Shown: one piece after another, positions 18,240 to 26,397 of the stretch
Layout: the number at the start of each line of letters is the position of its first letter
How positions within the stretch are numbered: the first letter of the stretch is position 1
From: JANQTF01 sp041741415
Lineage (GTDB): Bacteria > Bacteroidota > Bacteroidia > J057
Direction of reading: 5' to 3'
Length of the DNA: 64,000 nucleotides
Assembly (NCBI GenBank): GCA_041741415.1
Contig: JBGSKC010000035.1
Location: 1 to 64,000 of the forward strand
The notes under the pieces: model-generated
Seen by the model: the letters and a program-made list of their open reading frames with translations, nothing else
Told to the model about the DNA's origin: nothing
Database searches by the model: none
Program-made: the position numbers and the translations under genes

Positions 18240-18387
18240 GTTGGGCGGGTGTTGAAAGTACTCTTTTCCAGATCCAATCTGTACTCAGGTTAGGGAGTGA
18301 GCTTAAGTGTCAATTTACAAATTTGCCGCTGGCAATATCAGCTTTTCATTGCGCTGGCTATTCCGATTCCGGTTTTGATTCATCAAA

Positions 18388-18419
18388 ACAGCCATGCCGC
18401 TTGTTAGCAGCATGGCTGT
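18388..18419 (-). terminator. Terminator of the FKBP gene
   Basis: ACAGCCATGC and GCATGGCTGT form a 10-bp perfect stem. On the minus strand it follows the FKBP stop at 18443 and is followed by TTTGAT. Confidence 0.6.
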
Positions 18420-18442
18420 GAGGTCGCGCAGGGCGATTTCTG

Positions 18443-19117
18443 TTACTTGATGGCAATCAGCTCGACGTCGAAGACGAGGGTTTCGCCCGGGCCGATGGCG
18501 GGGGGTGAGCCAGCTTCGCCGTAGGCGAGGTTAGCAGGGATGAAAAGGCGGAACTTCGAGCCTACGGGCATGAGTTGCAGGCCTTCTGTCCAGCCACGGA
18601 TCACGCCATTGAGCGGGAAGGAAATGCTCTGGCCACGCTGGTAGGAGCTATCGAAGATGGTGTTGTCGAGCAAGCGACCTTCGTAGTTCACTTCCACCAT
18701 CTGGGTGGCAGTGGGCTTGGGGCCGGTGCCCATGGTGATCACCTCATATTGCAAACCGCTGGCGGTGGTGGTTACCCCTTCGCGCTGGCCGTTTTCTTCG
18801 AGGAAAGCCTGGCCTTTGGCCACATTTGCGCTGGCGGCTTCGGCCATTTTCTGGCGCTGACCCTGCTGCATCTGCATCTGGAGCGCCATCATCAGGTTCT
18901 GAGAAGTAGCTTGATCGAATTTGGAAGGGACGCCTTCAAACACATCCTTCATTCCCTGAGCGAGGAACTCGGCATTGAGCTTTACACCCTGGCCGGAAAG
19001 GTTTTTGGCTAAATCTGCCCCCAGCATGTAGGAAATGCTGTCCTGCCGTGTTGCCAGGCTTTGTGCTTGCACCATTCCCCCGATCAAAAGCAGAGGAAGA
19101 ATCCACAGTTTTTTCAT
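18443..19117 (-). CDS. Exported FKBP-type peptidyl-prolyl cis-trans isomerase
   Basis: 224 residues from ATG 19117, chosen because a signal peptide (MKKLWILPLLLIGGMVQAQ) starts there; a longer frame to 19171 gives no better N-terminus. An FKBP N-terminal dimerisation region (DSISYMLGADLAKNL) is followed by the FKBP catalytic domain (about 130-224) with VEVNYEGRLLDNTIFDSSY, GWTEGLQLMPVGSKF and YGEAGSPPAIGPGETLVFDVEL. It helps folding of proline-containing proteins in the periplasm. Length and layout match Mip/FkpA-like proteins. Confidence 0.93.
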   Translation of the reverse strand: MKKLWILPLLLIGGMVQAQSLATRQDSISYMLGADLAKNLSGQGVKLNAEFLAQGMKDVFEGVPSKFDQATSQNLMMALQMQMQQGQRQKMAEAASANVAKGQAFLEENGQREGVTTTASGLQYEVITMGTGPKPTATQMVEVNYEGRLLDNTIFDSSYQRGQSISFPLNGVIRGWTEGLQLMPVGSKFRLFIPANLAYGEAGSPPAIGPGETLVFDVELIAIK

Positions 19118-19349
19118 GTTCAGCAAAATAAGTTGAGCGGGCATCACAACACCGCGCTGCGAAAAAACCAAAAATTCACTGAAGTTCCCAATGCTCCCGT
19201 CAATTCAGAACCGTCTGCAAGATTTCGCAACAGATCTGTCCTGAAATAAGTTGGCTTTTCCTGTTATCTTCGACATTCGCCTCTTTCCTGCAACTGCCCT
19301 CTGCCGGGACAATTGCTTCTTTTCCATTTACCGAGATATCAACAGGACT

Positions 19350-20354
19350 ATGCCACGCTCCATCATCGCCGGGATCGGCTACTATGTTCCCGCTAACGTT
19401 GTGACTAACGACGACCTCGCCCTGCGCATGGATACTTCCGACCACTGGATTCGCGAGCGGTCGGGCATTGAGCAACGCCGTTATTTCACCCCCGGCCTCG
19501 ACACCGTGGCGGGCATGGGTGCCAAAGCTGCCACCATGGCCCTTGAGCGGGCCGGCATCACCAATGAGGAAGTTGATTTCATCATTTTTGCCACCCTCAA
19601 TCCCGATTACATGTTTCCCGGATCCGGCGTGCTGCTGCAACGGGAAATGGGCATGAACAAGCGGGAAATTCCCGCCCTCGACATCCGGGTCCAATGCTCA
19701 GGGTTTGTTTATGGCCTCACCGTTGCCGATCAGTTTATCAAAACCGGCATGTACAAAACCGTGCTGCTTGTCGGTGCTGAGATTCACTCTTCCGGATTGG
19801 ATTTTTCTGATGAAGGCCGCGACGTGACCGTGCTGTTCGGAGACGGCGCGGGAGCAGTTGTGCTTCGCGCCTACGAGGGCACCGACAGGGGCATTCTCAG
19901 CACCCGCATCCACTCCGATGGCGAGCATGCCGAAAAACTTGCTGTGCTCACTCCTTCCGGCAGCGAGGCACGCCACCTCACCCACGAAATGATCGACGAA
20001 CGCCGCATTTACCCCGTGATGAATGGCCGGTATGTGTTTAAGTACGCCGTTGAAAAATTTCCCCAGGTGATCATGGAAGTGCTTCAGGATCAGGGATACA
20101 GCCCGCAGGACATCGACCTGCTGGTGCCACACCAGGCCAATCTGCGGATCGCCGAGGCTGTTCGCCAAACCCTCCAGCTTCCCGAAAGCAAGGTGCATAA
20201 CAACATCATGAAGTATGGCAACACCACGGCAGCTTCCATTCCCATTGCCCTCAATGAAGCTTATGAACTGGGAAAAGTGAAGGAAGGGGATCTCGTTTGT
20301 TTGGCTGCTTTCGGCTCTGGCTTTACGTGGGGTGCAGTCCTGCTACGCTGGTAG
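19350..20354 (+). CDS. fabH: 3-oxoacyl-ACP synthase III (KAS III family)
   Basis: 334 residues from ATG 19350. The Cys-His-Asn triad is present: Cys in VQCSGFVYGL (about 115), His in PHQANLRI (about 260) and Asn in KYGNTTAASIP (about 290). The N-terminus IAGIGYYVPANVVTNDDL and the motif SDHWIRERSGIEQRRY are typical. It would condense an acyl-CoA with malonyl-ACP to start fatty acid synthesis. It stands alone rather than in a fab cluster, so it could be a second KAS III with another acyl preference. Confidence 0.9.
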   Translation: MPRSIIAGIGYYVPANVVTNDDLALRMDTSDHWIRERSGIEQRRYFTPGLDTVAGMGAKAATMALERAGITNEEVDFIIFATLNPDYMFPGSGVLLQREMGMNKREIPALDIRVQCSGFVYGLTVADQFIKTGMYKTVLLVGAEIHSSGLDFSDEGRDVTVLFGDGAGAVVLRAYEGTDRGILSTRIHSDGEHAEKLAVLTPSGSEARHLTHEMIDERRIYPVMNGRYVFKYAVEKFPQVIMEVLQDQGYSPQDIDLLVPHQANLRIAEAVRQTLQLPESKVHNNIMKYGNTTAASIPIALNEAYELGKVKEGDLVCLAAFGSGFTWGAVLLRW

Positions 20355-20552
20355 AGAGCTGTTATGCCTTGTTCTGTGAAGGATGAAGCAGGAATGGAAT
20401 GGTCATGCGGGTCATTCCAATCAGGCTTTTGCAGCTTGAAAACCCACACTAACATCGAAAACTCCGGTTGTAAAGCAATACCTGGTTCAATTAAAATAAG
20501 GGCAAATTTCAAACGATTGGTGGAACTATACCTGATTTTTCACGGGCTGTCC

Positions 20553-20560
20553 TATCTTTG
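20553..20560 (+). promoter_or_regulatory. -7 box of the LytTR regulator gene
   Basis: TATCTTTG matches TAnnTTTG exactly, 26 bp before ATG 20587. No TTG lies 17-23 bp upstream, so the -33 part is weak or absent. Confidence 0.5.
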
Positions 20561-20586
20561 AAAGACATCGAAAAAAGAACCTTTCT

Positions 20587-21315
20587 ATGAACGTGTTGAT
20601 TGTGGACGACAACTCACATGCGCACGAATGGCTGGGCAGTCAGCTTAAGCAGCATTCAGCTGCCATGACCCAGCTCCATCACGCCTATTCTTTAACGGAG
20701 GCAAGGGAAAAAGTAAAGGCCAGCAAGCCCGACCTGATTTTTCTGGACGTGGAATTGGGAGACGGGCTTGGCTTTGAGCTGATAGAATCGTTGAAAGATG
20801 GACCCACCCCGCATGTAGTCGTTATCTCAGGCGAAATCGGCTACGCCAGCAGGGCCTTTCGGGTGGCAGCCATCGACTTTTTGGCAAAGCCGTTTGAACT
20901 GGAGCATTTCAAAGAAGCCCTTGACAGGGTGGAAACAGCTCCTACCAAGCCGGAGCAACTCGATTTTGCAGCAGAATTCCAAAAGCAACCCGGCACCCAA
21001 AAACTCATCATCCGGCAGGCCAATGATGTCCATTTTGTAGAGGTAGAAGACATTCACTACCTCGAGGCTTATGGAAATTATACAGATATATATGGCAAGT
21101 TTGGAAAAATCACCACGGCCTCCCTGCTCAGAATTATCTCCTCCGTACTCGATCCCTTTCAGCTTCACTTCCGGATTCATAAAACCTATGTGGTAAACTG
21201 CAACGAGGTGGCCAAGATTGACAAAGTTAAACTGGAAGTTGTGCTCAAGTCTGGGACAAGAATTCCAATTGGACCCAAGTTCAAAGAACCATTCTACAAG
21301 AAAATGGGACTATAA
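20587..21315 (+). CDS. LytTR-family response regulator
   Basis: 242 residues. The receiver domain (1-120) has the acidic pair in IVDDNSHAHEWL, the phosphoacceptor Asp in LIFLDVELGDG (about residue 55) and Lys in LAKPFELEHF. The LytTR DNA-binding domain (about 135-242) includes VHFVEVEDIHYLEAYGNYTDIY, shown here shortened: VEVEDIHYLEAYGNYT, and FRIHKTYVVNCNEV. It should be activated by a sensor kinase of the LytS/YehU type, but no such gene is next to it. It is likely to activate transcription at direct repeats. Confidence 0.92.
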   Translation: MNVLIVDDNSHAHEWLGSQLKQHSAAMTQLHHAYSLTEAREKVKASKPDLIFLDVELGDGLGFELIESLKDGPTPHVVVISGEIGYASRAFRVAAIDFLAKPFELEHFKEALDRVETAPTKPEQLDFAAEFQKQPGTQKLIIRQANDVHFVEVEDIHYLEAYGNYTDIYGKFGKITTASLLRIISSVLDPFQLHFRIHKTYVVNCNEVAKIDKVKLEVVLKSGTRIPIGPKFKEPFYKKMGL

Positions 21316-21658
21316 AACAGATGTTAATTTTCAAATATCTGTTCTAAACGATTTGGAAATGTATTCAATGTGCCGTAAATTCATGACACATTGAAGTATC
21401 AAAGACTCGTATTCAGTCATTTCTTTGTTTTACTCAAGCACAAACCACGCTCTATTCCTTACACCACTTGCAGTAAAGTGACCCTTCGCCAGGCGGGGGG
21501 CACTCCAAATCATAGCTTTTATCAAGCTGACATCCAAGCCGTTACCAATCAGCCCGGATGCACCCGAACAGCCGTTTACACGGCAGTTCTCTCGAATGGA
21601 TCCTCCAGCACTGAATTTTCCGTCATGGTGGGCCTTGATGCCGAGATGAACCTGCTCA
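21316..21658 (+). other. Intergenic region before the Dyp peroxidase
   Basis: 343 bp. A weak 7-bp hairpin (AACAGAT/ATCTGTT, 21316-21343) lies directly after the LytTR stop. A frame from TTG 21391 to 21744 exists, but its translation resembles no family and it overlaps the peroxidase start, so I do not call it. No exact promoter box was seen. Confidence 0.4.
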
Positions 21659-23104
21659 ATGAGTCAGACAACCTCGCTGCGCTTGCCTGTCCTCCATTCG
21701 ACATTGATGCTGGCAAGTTCATCGCCGATCCAGTTCTCCTTTAATTTGACAGCGAGTCGTTTGCTGCCGCCCGATTTCCGACCCGACGATCTTCAGGCCG
21801 TGATCCTGCAGGATCACGGCCTGGATCATACCCGGTCGCATTTTTTCTCGTTCCTCCCCGATCGGCTCCCGGCGCTGCGCCGCTGGATCAGTCGTGTCCT
21901 GGCGCCTCAACTCAGTTCCCAGGAAGAAGCCGGAAACATCCTCCTGACCGCCAGCATCTCAGGGCATGCCTACCGGCTGCTTGGCATTCAGTCCATGGCC
22001 GCCACAGATCGCTCCTTCCTTCTCGGCATGCACTTTCACTCCATTCAGGAACGGCTCGCAGACCCGGTGCCGGGCGACTACTGGGAAAAACCCTACCTCC
22101 AACCGCTTGATCTGCTGGTCCAGCTGGCAGCCAACGATCTCGCCCTCCTGTTGCGCAGGGAAGAACAACTCCTTGCCAGTTTCGGCCCCGAAGATGGCCT
22201 CCAATGGCAGTTTGCCGAAACAGGCAAGCGGCTCTACCGTACCTTCCCCCGCACAGGAAAGCTTCGGGTGGAGCACTTTGGCTACGCCGATGGACTGACA
22301 GATCACGCCCGGCCCGCCGACCTCCTTCACCGGGAGCAACAGGGCCGTTACGGAAGCTACCTCGTCTTTCGGAAACTGGAACAAGATATCGCAGGCTTCC
22401 GACACGCCATGGAGGAGCTTGCCACCCACATGGAAGGGCCCGACCCACTTGCCCTCGCCAAAGCCCAGCTCATCGGGCGGTTTGAGGATGGAACTCCACT
22501 CGTCCTTTCCGGCCAGCCTGCAGGGGTCCCGCACGCCGGATTTGATTTTGACCAGGACACCGAAGGCCGACGCTGTCCGTTTCATGCCCACATCCGAAAG
22601 ACCAATCCCCGTCACCAGCCGCCCGGGCAAGGGAGCGTGTTCATCGGCAGGAGGTCTATCCCCTACGATTTAACAGGCCGCCCCGACGACCTCAGCGACG
22701 CCCCCAGCCGGGGCGCAGGGCTCCTGTTTCAATGCTACCAGGCGAGCATCACGAGCCAGTTTGAGCATATTCAAGCCAATTGGGCCAGCAACAAAGCTTT
22801 TCCAAACACCGGAGTAAAGTCTGACAGAATGGTCGGGCAACGCTTTGGGAGAGTTTCCGCCAACCGCTGGAACCGCTCCTGGGATGACCCCGATCAACAC
22901 ACCTTTTCGTTTGATCTGGGCAACATCGTGTGGCTCAAAGGGGGCGGATATTTTTTTACACTCCTTCCATTTCGTCCCTCCGGTTTCTGGACCGCGGGCA
23001 TCCGAGGGGCCAGGGCCATATCTTGCCGCTGGGAATATTCAAGCAGCCATAAGAGAAGCGATTATTCTGGCAGGTCTATCATAAAATTGCTGCACCGAAA
23101 ATGA
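21659..23104 (+). CDS. Dyp-type heme peroxidase, apparent frameshift near the end
   Basis: 481 codons. The family signatures are the distal FGYADG (Asp about residue 209) and the proximal heme His in PFHAHIRKTNPR (about 310). LQAVILQDHGLDHTRSHF near the N-terminus and NIVWLKGGGYF near the end also fit. After GGGYFF the frame reads into sequence unlike the family. One extra T (or two fewer) in the T7 run at 22951-22957 gives FYTPSISSLRFL, a typical Dyp C-terminus, and moves the stop to 23052. That stop no longer overlaps the convergent gene. The N-terminal start is uncertain; ATG 21707 is an alternative. The family oxidises dyes and lignin-like phenols. Confidence 0.82.
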   Translation: MSQTTSLRLPVLHSTLMLASSSPIQFSFNLTASRLLPPDFRPDDLQAVILQDHGLDHTRSHFFSFLPDRLPALRRWISRVLAPQLSSQEEAGNILLTASISGHAYRLLGIQSMAATDRSFLLGMHFHSIQERLADPVPGDYWEKPYLQPLDLLVQLAANDLALLLRREEQLLASFGPEDGLQWQFAETGKRLYRTFPRTGKLRVEHFGYADGLTDHARPADLLHREQQGRYGSYLVFRKLEQDIAGFRHAMEELATHMEGPDPLALAKAQLIGRFEDGTPLVLSGQPAGVPHAGFDFDQDTEGRRCPFHAHIRKTNPRHQPPGQGSVFIGRRSIPYDLTGRPDDLSDAPSRGAGLLFQCYQASITSQFEHIQANWASNKAFPNTGVKSDRMVGQRFGRVSANRWNRSWDDPDQHTFSFDLGNIVWLKGGGYFFTLLPFRPSGFWTAGIRGARAISCRWEYSSSHKRSDYSGRSIIKLLHRK

Positions 23105-24027
23105 CCCTCGGGGCATTCTTTTTTCCCGTGAAGGCCGCAAGGGCGGCAAGGCAACGCATCGGGAAGCTCGGCTACTTTGCTCACTGTGGAAAGCGGCCCA
23201 AACCCAAATCCGGGAACAGTGGAGCAGAAAACAGCCGTGACGGGAGCATTCATAGCCGAAGCGAGGTGAAGCGGCGCAGAGTCGTTTACATAATTCATGG
23301 TGGCACCAGCCATGAGGGCTGCGGAGGCCAGCAAGCCAAGCTCGCCCGCCCGGTTGATTACTCTGAGGTGCCTTGATCGGAGCTGGATTTCGCTGCAAAG
23401 AACCGCATCAGACGGCCCACCCAGCAGATGAACCTCCAGGTCTCCGGGCAGTCGGTTAATGAGATCAATCCAGCCTTCTTTGGGATATTGCTTGGTGAAC
23501 CACACCGAAGCTGGCGCGAGGCAAACGTAGGGGTCGGCAGGCAAGGTGCCGAGGTGCCGCCTTTTCGGATAAAGGCGTGGTTTTCCAGGCGGCAGGGTCA
23601 CCCAGGGTGCTATCAGGGCATGGTTTCGTTCCACTTCATGGAGACCGCCATCGGGCCGGATCAGGTGGGGGAAGCGGTGGGTGAACAAACGTGAAAAAGG
23701 ATTTTTGGCAAATCCGCAGCGGCGGCGGGCACCCGACAACGCTGTGAGCAGGCCACTGCTGGCAAATCGGTGCAGGTTGATCACCCAGTCGTAACGGCTT
23801 TGCCGAACGACCTTCACCAGGCGGATGAGCTCCTTTCGCCGCTGTTGCTTTTTGTCGAATGTCAGTATTTTTTGTAGAAAAGGGTGCCCGTCAAAAAGGC
23901 TTTCGTTTCCCTTTTGGACAAGAAGATCCAGGCGCGCCTCGGGAAAGGCTTCCCGCAAGCTTTCCAGCAGAGCTGTGCTCAGGATCACATCGCCAATGAA
24001 GGCCGTTTGGATGACCAGGATATCCAT
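23062..24027 (-). CDS. Family 9 glycosyltransferase (LPS heptosyltransferase-like)
   Basis: 321 residues. The N-terminus MDILVIQTAFIGDVILSTALL matches the ADP-heptose transferase family (ILVI....IGDVI..T..), shown as MDILVIQTAFIGDVILST. VNDSAPLHLASAMNAPVTAVF is the conserved nucleotide-sugar binding region, seen as NDSAPLHLASAMNAPV. It would add a heptose or similar sugar to lipid A core oligosaccharide at the inner membrane. It has a TATCTTTG box five bases before ATG, predicting a leaderless mRNA, and is divergent from aroB. Confidence 0.88.
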   Translation of the reverse strand: MDILVIQTAFIGDVILSTALLESLREAFPEARLDLLVQKGNESLFDGHPFLQKILTFDKKQQRRKELIRLVKVVRQSRYDWVINLHRFASSGLLTALSGARRRCGFAKNPFSRLFTHRFPHLIRPDGGLHEVERNHALIAPWVTLPPGKPRLYPKRRHLGTLPADPYVCLAPASVWFTKQYPKEGWIDLINRLPGDLEVHLLGGPSDAVLCSEIQLRSRHLRVINRAGELGLLASAALMAGATMNYVNDSAPLHLASAMNAPVTAVFCSTVPGFGFGPLSTVSKVAELPDALPCRPCGLHGKKECPEGHFRCSNFMIDLPE

Positions 24028-24032
24028 GGCTT

Positions 24033-24040
24033 CAAAGATA
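24033..24040 (-). promoter_or_regulatory. -7 box of the glycosyltransferase gene, 5 nt from ATG
   Basis: On the minus strand TATCTTTG matches TAnnTTTG exactly and lies five bases before the ATG at 24027. No TTG is at the normal -33 distance. Confidence 0.55.
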
Positions 24041-24102
24041 GGCTTCTTTCCTCAACCCCGGTGGCACTGGTTCCCGATCGGAAGAACGTTGATCCGGGAA
24101 AT

Positions 24103-24130
24103 TTGCCTTCAAAATTCTTCCCTACCTTTG
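24103..24130 (+). promoter_or_regulatory. Promoter of aroB, 4 nt from ATG
   Basis: TTG (24103-24105), 17 nt spacing, TACCTTTG (24123-24130), then CCAC and ATG at 24135. Both elements match the Bacteroidota consensus. The expected start of transcription coincides with the ATG. Confidence 0.65.
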
Positions 24131-24134
24131 CCAC

Positions 24135-25187
24135 ATGCTCAGCTATCCCATTCATATCGGGCGCAATGCCCTGGAACAACTCCCCGGCTTGCTGGCCGGG
24201 CTGCGCCCCTCGGCGGTGGTTGTCCTCACGGACGAAAATACCGCACAGGCCTGCTATCCTCACCTGGCGACGTTTTTGCCGCCCCACGATTTGCTCACCA
24301 TTTCACCGGGAGAGCAGCACAAAACCCTCGATACCTGCACCACGCTCTGGCGCGAAATGACCCGCCTTCAGCTCGACCGAAAGGCCCTGCTGCTCAACCT
24401 CGGTGGCGGCGTAATCGGCGATTTGGGTGGCTTTGTGGCGGCTACCTACAAGCGCGGGATCCCCTTTGTGCAGATTCCCACCACCCTCCTTTCGCAGGTG
24501 GATGCCAGCGTGGGCGGCAAACTCGGCATTGACTTCGACGGGTTCAAAAATCACCTGGGTGTTTTTTCCGATCCGCAGGCTGTTTTCATCGACACCACCT
24601 TCCTCGACAGCCTGCCCCGCCGGGAGTGGCTGTCCGGCTTTGCCGAAACCATCAAACACCACCTCATCGCCGACCGCGAAGGCTGGGAGCAGCTCCGTCA
24701 GCTTCAGGACCTCCACCAAACCGATGTCAATGCCCTGATCCGCCACTCCGTTCAAATCAAATCCGACATTGTCGAAAAAGATCCTCAGGAGCGCGGTCCG
24801 CGCAAAGCCCTGAATTTTGGACATACTTTCGGCCATGCCATTGAAAGCGAATGGCTGGAACGCCCGGAGCCCTTTACCCATGGCGAAGCCATCGCAGCAG
24901 GCATGATTCTGGAGGCCTTTGTCTCCATGCAGCGGGGGCTGTTATTTCCCAGAGACTACCGGGAAATCAAGGCTTTTATCGACCAGTTTTACCCTGTGGT
25001 TCCCCTTCACCGGCATGACACCGAAGCCATTGTGGGCCGCATGATCAACGACAAAAAAAACGAACATGGCCAGGTACTTTGCACCCTGCTTGATGGGATC
25101 GGTTGGTACATGGTAAATGCGGCGCTCAGCCAGGAAGAAATTCATTCAGCCCTTCAACATTATCGCGAAGAATATGGCCTTGATTAA
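24135..25187 (+). CDS. aroB: 3-dehydroquinate synthase
   Basis: 350 residues, full length. It converts DAHP to 3-dehydroquinate in the shikimate pathway, using NAD and a divalent metal. The NAD-binding GGGVIGDLGGFVAATYKRG and the substrate region PTTLLSQVDASVGGKLGID are present. Metal ligands lie in FAETIKHH, NFGHTFGHAIE and HGEAIAAGM. It is followed by a carbonic anhydrase gene that overlaps its end by 14 bp, so the two are probably cotranscribed. Confidence 0.97.
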   Translation: MLSYPIHIGRNALEQLPGLLAGLRPSAVVVLTDENTAQACYPHLATFLPPHDLLTISPGEQHKTLDTCTTLWREMTRLQLDRKALLLNLGGGVIGDLGGFVAATYKRGIPFVQIPTTLLSQVDASVGGKLGIDFDGFKNHLGVFSDPQAVFIDTTFLDSLPRREWLSGFAETIKHHLIADREGWEQLRQLQDLHQTDVNALIRHSVQIKSDIVEKDPQERGPRKALNFGHTFGHAIESEWLERPEPFTHGEAIAAGMILEAFVSMQRGLLFPRDYREIKAFIDQFYPVVPLHRHDTEAIVGRMINDKKNEHGQVLCTLLDGIGWYMVNAALSQEEIHSALQHYREEYGLD

Positions 25188-25686
25188 ACCCTACCTCGAC
25201 CAGCACCCGAAGATCGATGAAAGCTGCTACCTGGCTGAGAATGCGACAATTGTAGGAGATGTGGAAATTGGTGCCCAAACGAGTATCTGGTACCAGGCCG
25301 TTATTCGCGGCGATGTGGGCCCTGTCCGGATCGGTGAGCGGAGCAATGTACAGGACGGTGCTATTTTGCACAGCACCAAGCACATGTCTTCCTGCAATGT
25401 GGGCAATGATGTGGTAATCGGGCACGGTGCCATTTTGCATGGCTGCACCCTGCAGGATGGCGTGCTGGTGGGAATGGGAGCCATCATTCTGGACCTGGCG
25501 GTGGTGGAAACGGGTTGCATCATTGCCGCCGGGGCTGTTGTGCCGATGCACATGCGCTGCGAGGCCGGGTGGCTCTACGCTGGCGTGCCAGCCCAAAAAC
25601 TCAAGCCTGTATCTCAGGAGCAGGCCGATAACATCGTGGTCATCGCTTCCCGGTACCTCGAGGAAGGCGAACGGCATTTTCGCTAG
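25174..25686 (+). CDS. Gamma-class carbonic anhydrase family protein
   Basis: 170 residues from ATG 25174; the upstream in-frame part is inside aroB. It is a left-handed beta-helix of hexapeptide repeats. The expected zinc ligands are His in QDGAILHSTKH and the two His of VIGHGAILHGC. The arginine/aspartate segment AVIRGDVGPVRIGERSNVQDG is the family signature. It may hydrate CO2, though many members of this YrdA/PaaY-type family have weak or untested activity. Coupled to aroB by overlap. Confidence 0.9.
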   Translation: MALIKPYLDQHPKIDESCYLAENATIVGDVEIGAQTSIWYQAVIRGDVGPVRIGERSNVQDGAILHSTKHMSSCNVGNDVVIGHGAILHGCTLQDGVLVGMGAIILDLAVVETGCIIAAGAVVPMHMRCEAGWLYAGVPAQKLKPVSQEQADNIVVIASRYLEEGERHFR

Positions 25687-25761
25687 TTTGCCGGATTCGA
25701 TTGCATTAGCTGATCATTCCAAAGACTCACCGAGGCGGGAAGATCAGACCGACCCATCAAT

Positions 25762-26232
25762 TTATTGCTGAACAACGTGCTCCTGCTCGCGAATAAAATG
25801 ATCGAGCAGGGAAATCGCATCAGGAGCGGGCTCGTTGTGGGAAAGGCGGCGAAGCTGCAATGACTCGACCATGGAGCGAAGCATGGCGTCGAGTTTCATC
25901 TCCCGCTGGTATTTTTTGTAACGCTCCAGCATCCAATATTCGAGGGTGCGCTCGATTTTGACCATCCAGGATTCGGGCAGAAAGGCTGAGAAAAAGCCCA
26001 TGGCATGGCCTCCAAGGTAAAACAAGCGTGCATACCAGGCGGGCCGGATGCCCCGTTTTCTAAGCAGGTTGTGCAAAAAAGCCGAGTGGTGCGCCTTCCG
26101 TTCGCGGAGCTGCCGAATGCTTTCCGCCTGAATCCCAAATTGCCGGTACCAACCCAGGCGCATGTTTTCCCGTGCATGAAGATCACGAAGAAAGTATTCT
26201 GTCCGCTTTTGAATGTCGATCTTGGGCGTCAT
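25762..26232 (-). CDS. COQ7-like (demethoxyubiquinone hydroxylase family) protein, diiron site partly degenerate
   Basis: 156 residues. The pattern RKAHHSAFLHNLLRKRGIRP followed by YLGGHAMGFFSAFLP resembles the COQ7 core (E..H...F..LL...RVRPT...P....G.ALG...A). The C-terminal REQEH keeps an ExxH ligand pair. The first ExxH pair is not conserved (His present, Glu replaced), so catalysis is doubtful. Bacteroidota normally use menaquinone, so a ubiquinone-type hydroxylase would be unexpected. A different ferritin-like role is possible. Single gene. Confidence 0.5.
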   Translation of the reverse strand: MTPKIDIQKRTEYFLRDLHARENMRLGWYRQFGIQAESIRQLRERKAHHSAFLHNLLRKRGIRPAWYARLFYLGGHAMGFFSAFLPESWMVKIERTLEYWMLERYKKYQREMKLDAMLRSMVESLQLRRLSHNEPAPDAISLLDHFIREQEHVVQQ

Positions 26233-26397
26233 ATCTCAAGGCTAATGTGCCAGTGCAAAGTTTCAATTTTCTCTGAAAGTTTCAAAGTTTTCATCAGCAC
26301 ATGGTTGAAATTCTATACGTCAACCAACGACCCTCGTTTTGTTCTCCGCGCCATTCGCCCTATTTTTCCAGTCAAGCTATCCAGGAACCCGAGTCTC

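Noticed and set aside
21391..21744. 117-codon open frame from a TTG start before the Dyp gene
   Set aside because: It has no family similarity, no promoter box and overlaps the peroxidase start in another frame.
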